Program-made: the position numbers and the translations under genes
The notes under the pieces: generated by a model
What the model was told of the DNA's origin: nothing
What the model saw: only the letters and a program-made list of their open reading frames with translations
The model's database searches: none
Assembly (NCBI GenBank): GCA_001873675.1
Contig: MNZP01000076.1
Location: forward strand, 1 to 7,287
DNA from: Syntrophaceae bacterium CG2_30_49_12
GTDB taxonomy: Bacteria; Desulfobacterota; Syntrophia; Syntrophales; CG2-30-49-12
Length of the DNA stretch: 7,287 nt
Direction of reading: 5' to 3'
Shown here: positions 6,423-7,287 of the stretch, in pieces
Layout of the letters: each line of letters begins with the position of its first letter
How positions within the stretch are numbered: position 1 is the stretch's first letter

Positions 6423-7098
6423 AGAGAAACTTTTGCGGGAAAAGGGACTGGCCTTCTTTGGGTCTATTACGGCAAGTTTTTCTCACGAGATAAATAATGT
6501 CATGACCATTATCAATGAGTTTGCCGGTCTCATGGAAGATCTCCTCCGGGTTGCAGACCAGGGACGTCCGCCGCAGCTTGAGAGGCTCGGAGGGATTTCC
6601 GAGAGGATCGGCACGCAGGTAAAACGGGGGGAGAAGATGATCAAGCGCCTCAACCGTTTTTCCCATACGATAGATGAAACGGTGAAGACCATTGACCTGA
6701 GTGACCTTCTTAAGGATTTGATCGCCCTCTCGGAGCGTCCCCGTACCCTGAGAAGGGCCCGCATGGAAACCCGATTCCCTGAAGAGACAATTTTATTGGT
6801 GAGCAATCCCTTTCTCCTTCAACAGGCCATCTTCTCCTGTATAGACCTAATCTTGGACGCTTCCCATGATAACCAGCTTCTCAGATTGATTCTTGAAAAA
6901 CAGGATGGTGGAGCGAGGATTACTATTGCCGGTGAAGAACCCATTGTCAAGACAGACGACACTGCCCTGTCTTTCCTCCCGATTTTAATGGAAGAGCTGG
7001 GCGGAAAGGTAGATGTTATCCCCTTTGATAACGGCGGTCTTTCCCTAGTCCTCTCTCTTCCGTATTCAATAACGGACACTGTAATGTTTCAAAAATAA
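6415..7098 (+). CDS. Soluble histidine-kinase-like protein with intact H-box and degenerate ATP-binding domain
   Basis: This 227-residue protein has no membrane segment or sensor domain. Residues 14-90 form a DHp-like dimerisation/phosphotransfer region with the H-box ASFSHEINNVMTIINEFAGL. H24 is the candidate phospho-site and N28 the H+4 phosphatase-type residue. This segment is very like that of the sensor kinase (HEINNPLAIINEKAGL). Residues about 95-222 follow the course of a HATPase domain, but the ATP-binding boxes are missing. The N-box aligns as QQAIFSCIDLILDA, with the key Asn lost. The G1 DxGxG is replaced by IAGEEP. The F-box, lid and G2 are absent; the fold resumes at EELGGKVDV and ends with GGLSLVLSLPY. 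It probably cannot use ATP. The analogy is to ChpT- or Spo0B-like phosphotransferases, or to a phosphatase or scaffold. It starts at GTG 6415, 8 nt inside the receiver gene. Confidence 0.85.
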   Translation: MSEEKLLREKGLAFFGSITASFSHEINNVMTIINEFAGLMEDLLRVADQGRPPQLERLGGISERIGTQVKRGEKMIKRLNRFSHTIDETVKTIDLSDLLKDLIALSERPRTLRRARMETRFPEETILLVSNPFLLQQAIFSCIDLILDASHDNQLLRLILEKQDGGARITIAGEEPIVKTDDTALSFLPILMEELGGKVDVIPFDNGGLSLVLSLPYSITDTVMFQK

Positions 7099-7105
7099 GA
7101 AGCTC

Positions 7106-7224
7106 TTGCAAAAGTCCAATTCTGGTAGCCGCAGGCTTTAGCCTGCGTTTTGTAACATATTGAAAACAAAGAAAACACGCAAACTAAAGTTTGCGGCTAC
7201 GTTTTAATTTCAAGACTTTTGCAA
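7106..7224. repeat. MITE-like element: terminal inverted repeats around a pair of inverted REPs (REPIN)
   Basis: The 119-bp element begins with TTGCAAAAGTC (7106-7116) and ends with its exact reverse complement GACTTTTGCAA (7214-7224). Inside are two 23-nt units in opposite orientation, at 7125-7147 and 7178-7200. Each has a GTAG head followed by a palindrome: CGCAGGC/GCCTGCG in the left unit, CGCAAACT/AGTTTGCG in the right one. The units agree at all but four paired stem positions, and those changes are compensatory (G-C in the left, A-T in the right). A GTAG head plus hairpin, paired head-outward, is the REPIN/BIME arrangement linked with RAYT proteins. No clear target duplication was found. 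Confidence 0.75.
7130..7151 (+). terminator. Possible weak intrinsic terminator of the cluster
   Basis: The 7-bp stem CGCAGGC (7130-7136) / GCCTGCG (7141-7147) with loop TTTA is followed by TTTT (7148-7151). It lies 31 nt after the last stop codon. The T-tract is short, so it may only pause transcription or protect the 3' end. It is part of the REP pair. Confidence 0.35.
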
Positions 7225-7287
7225 TTACCTCATAAGAATAAGCTCAAGTAGACCGTATTGGGCGATCTAGGATTTAATGTGGGGGAA

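Noticed and set aside
7094..7245. Target-site duplication flanking the MITE-like element
   Set aside because: AATAAGAAGCTC on the left and AATAAGCTC on the right are similar but not identical, and the right copy is not adjacent to the element end. Chance cannot be excluded.
7225..7287. Start of another gene at the right edge
   Set aside because: There is no start codon with a ribosome binding site and no coding pattern in the last 63 bases; nothing recognisable is present.

Overview
This window looks like bacterial chromosome, most plausibly from an anaerobic Deltaproteobacterium (Desulfobacterota) or a relative. That placement is an inference from gene style (Cache-type histidine kinase with a HEINN H-box, CBS/SulP pair, cytidylate-kinase-like signalling protein, REP-like repeats). 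It was not tested by a search.

Layout, all genes on the + strand. Positions 1-191 hold the last 62 codons of an IS4-type transposase whose body lies upstream of the window. After a short AT-rich leader comes a six-gene cluster: a CBS-pair protein (250-777), a SulP anion transporter with a large extra loop and a C-terminal STAS domain (809-3004), a three-part fusion of cytidylate-kinase-like, BON-like and receiver domains (3021-4244), a membrane Cache-type sensor histidine kinase (TTG start, 4329-6047), a stand-alone receiver protein (6057-6422), and a soluble histidine-kinase-like protein with an intact H-box but no recognisable ATP-binding boxes (6415-7098, overlapping the previous gene by 8 nt). 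The gaps are 31, 16, 84 and 9 nt, so most or all of the cluster is probably one transcript. The 84-nt gap carries a REP-like hairpin and heptamer repeats and could separate expression of the two halves.

How the genes may work together (inference): the periplasmic Cache domain senses a solute and controls autophosphorylation of the kinase at H356. Phosphate can then move to either of two receivers: D54 of the small CheY-like protein or D331 of the kinase-like fusion. The ATPase-less DHp protein could be a phosphotransfer hub or a phosphatase between them. Neither receiver carries a DNA-binding output. The cluster also encodes a transporter with a STAS domain and a nucleotide-sensing type CBS protein. 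The simplest reading is a phosphorelay that controls anion transport after translation rather than by transcription.

The window ends with a 119-bp MITE-like element (7106-7224). It has 11-bp perfect terminal inverted repeats enclosing two GTAG-headed REP hairpins in opposite orientation, which is the REPIN/BIME arrangement. Nothing recognisable follows it.
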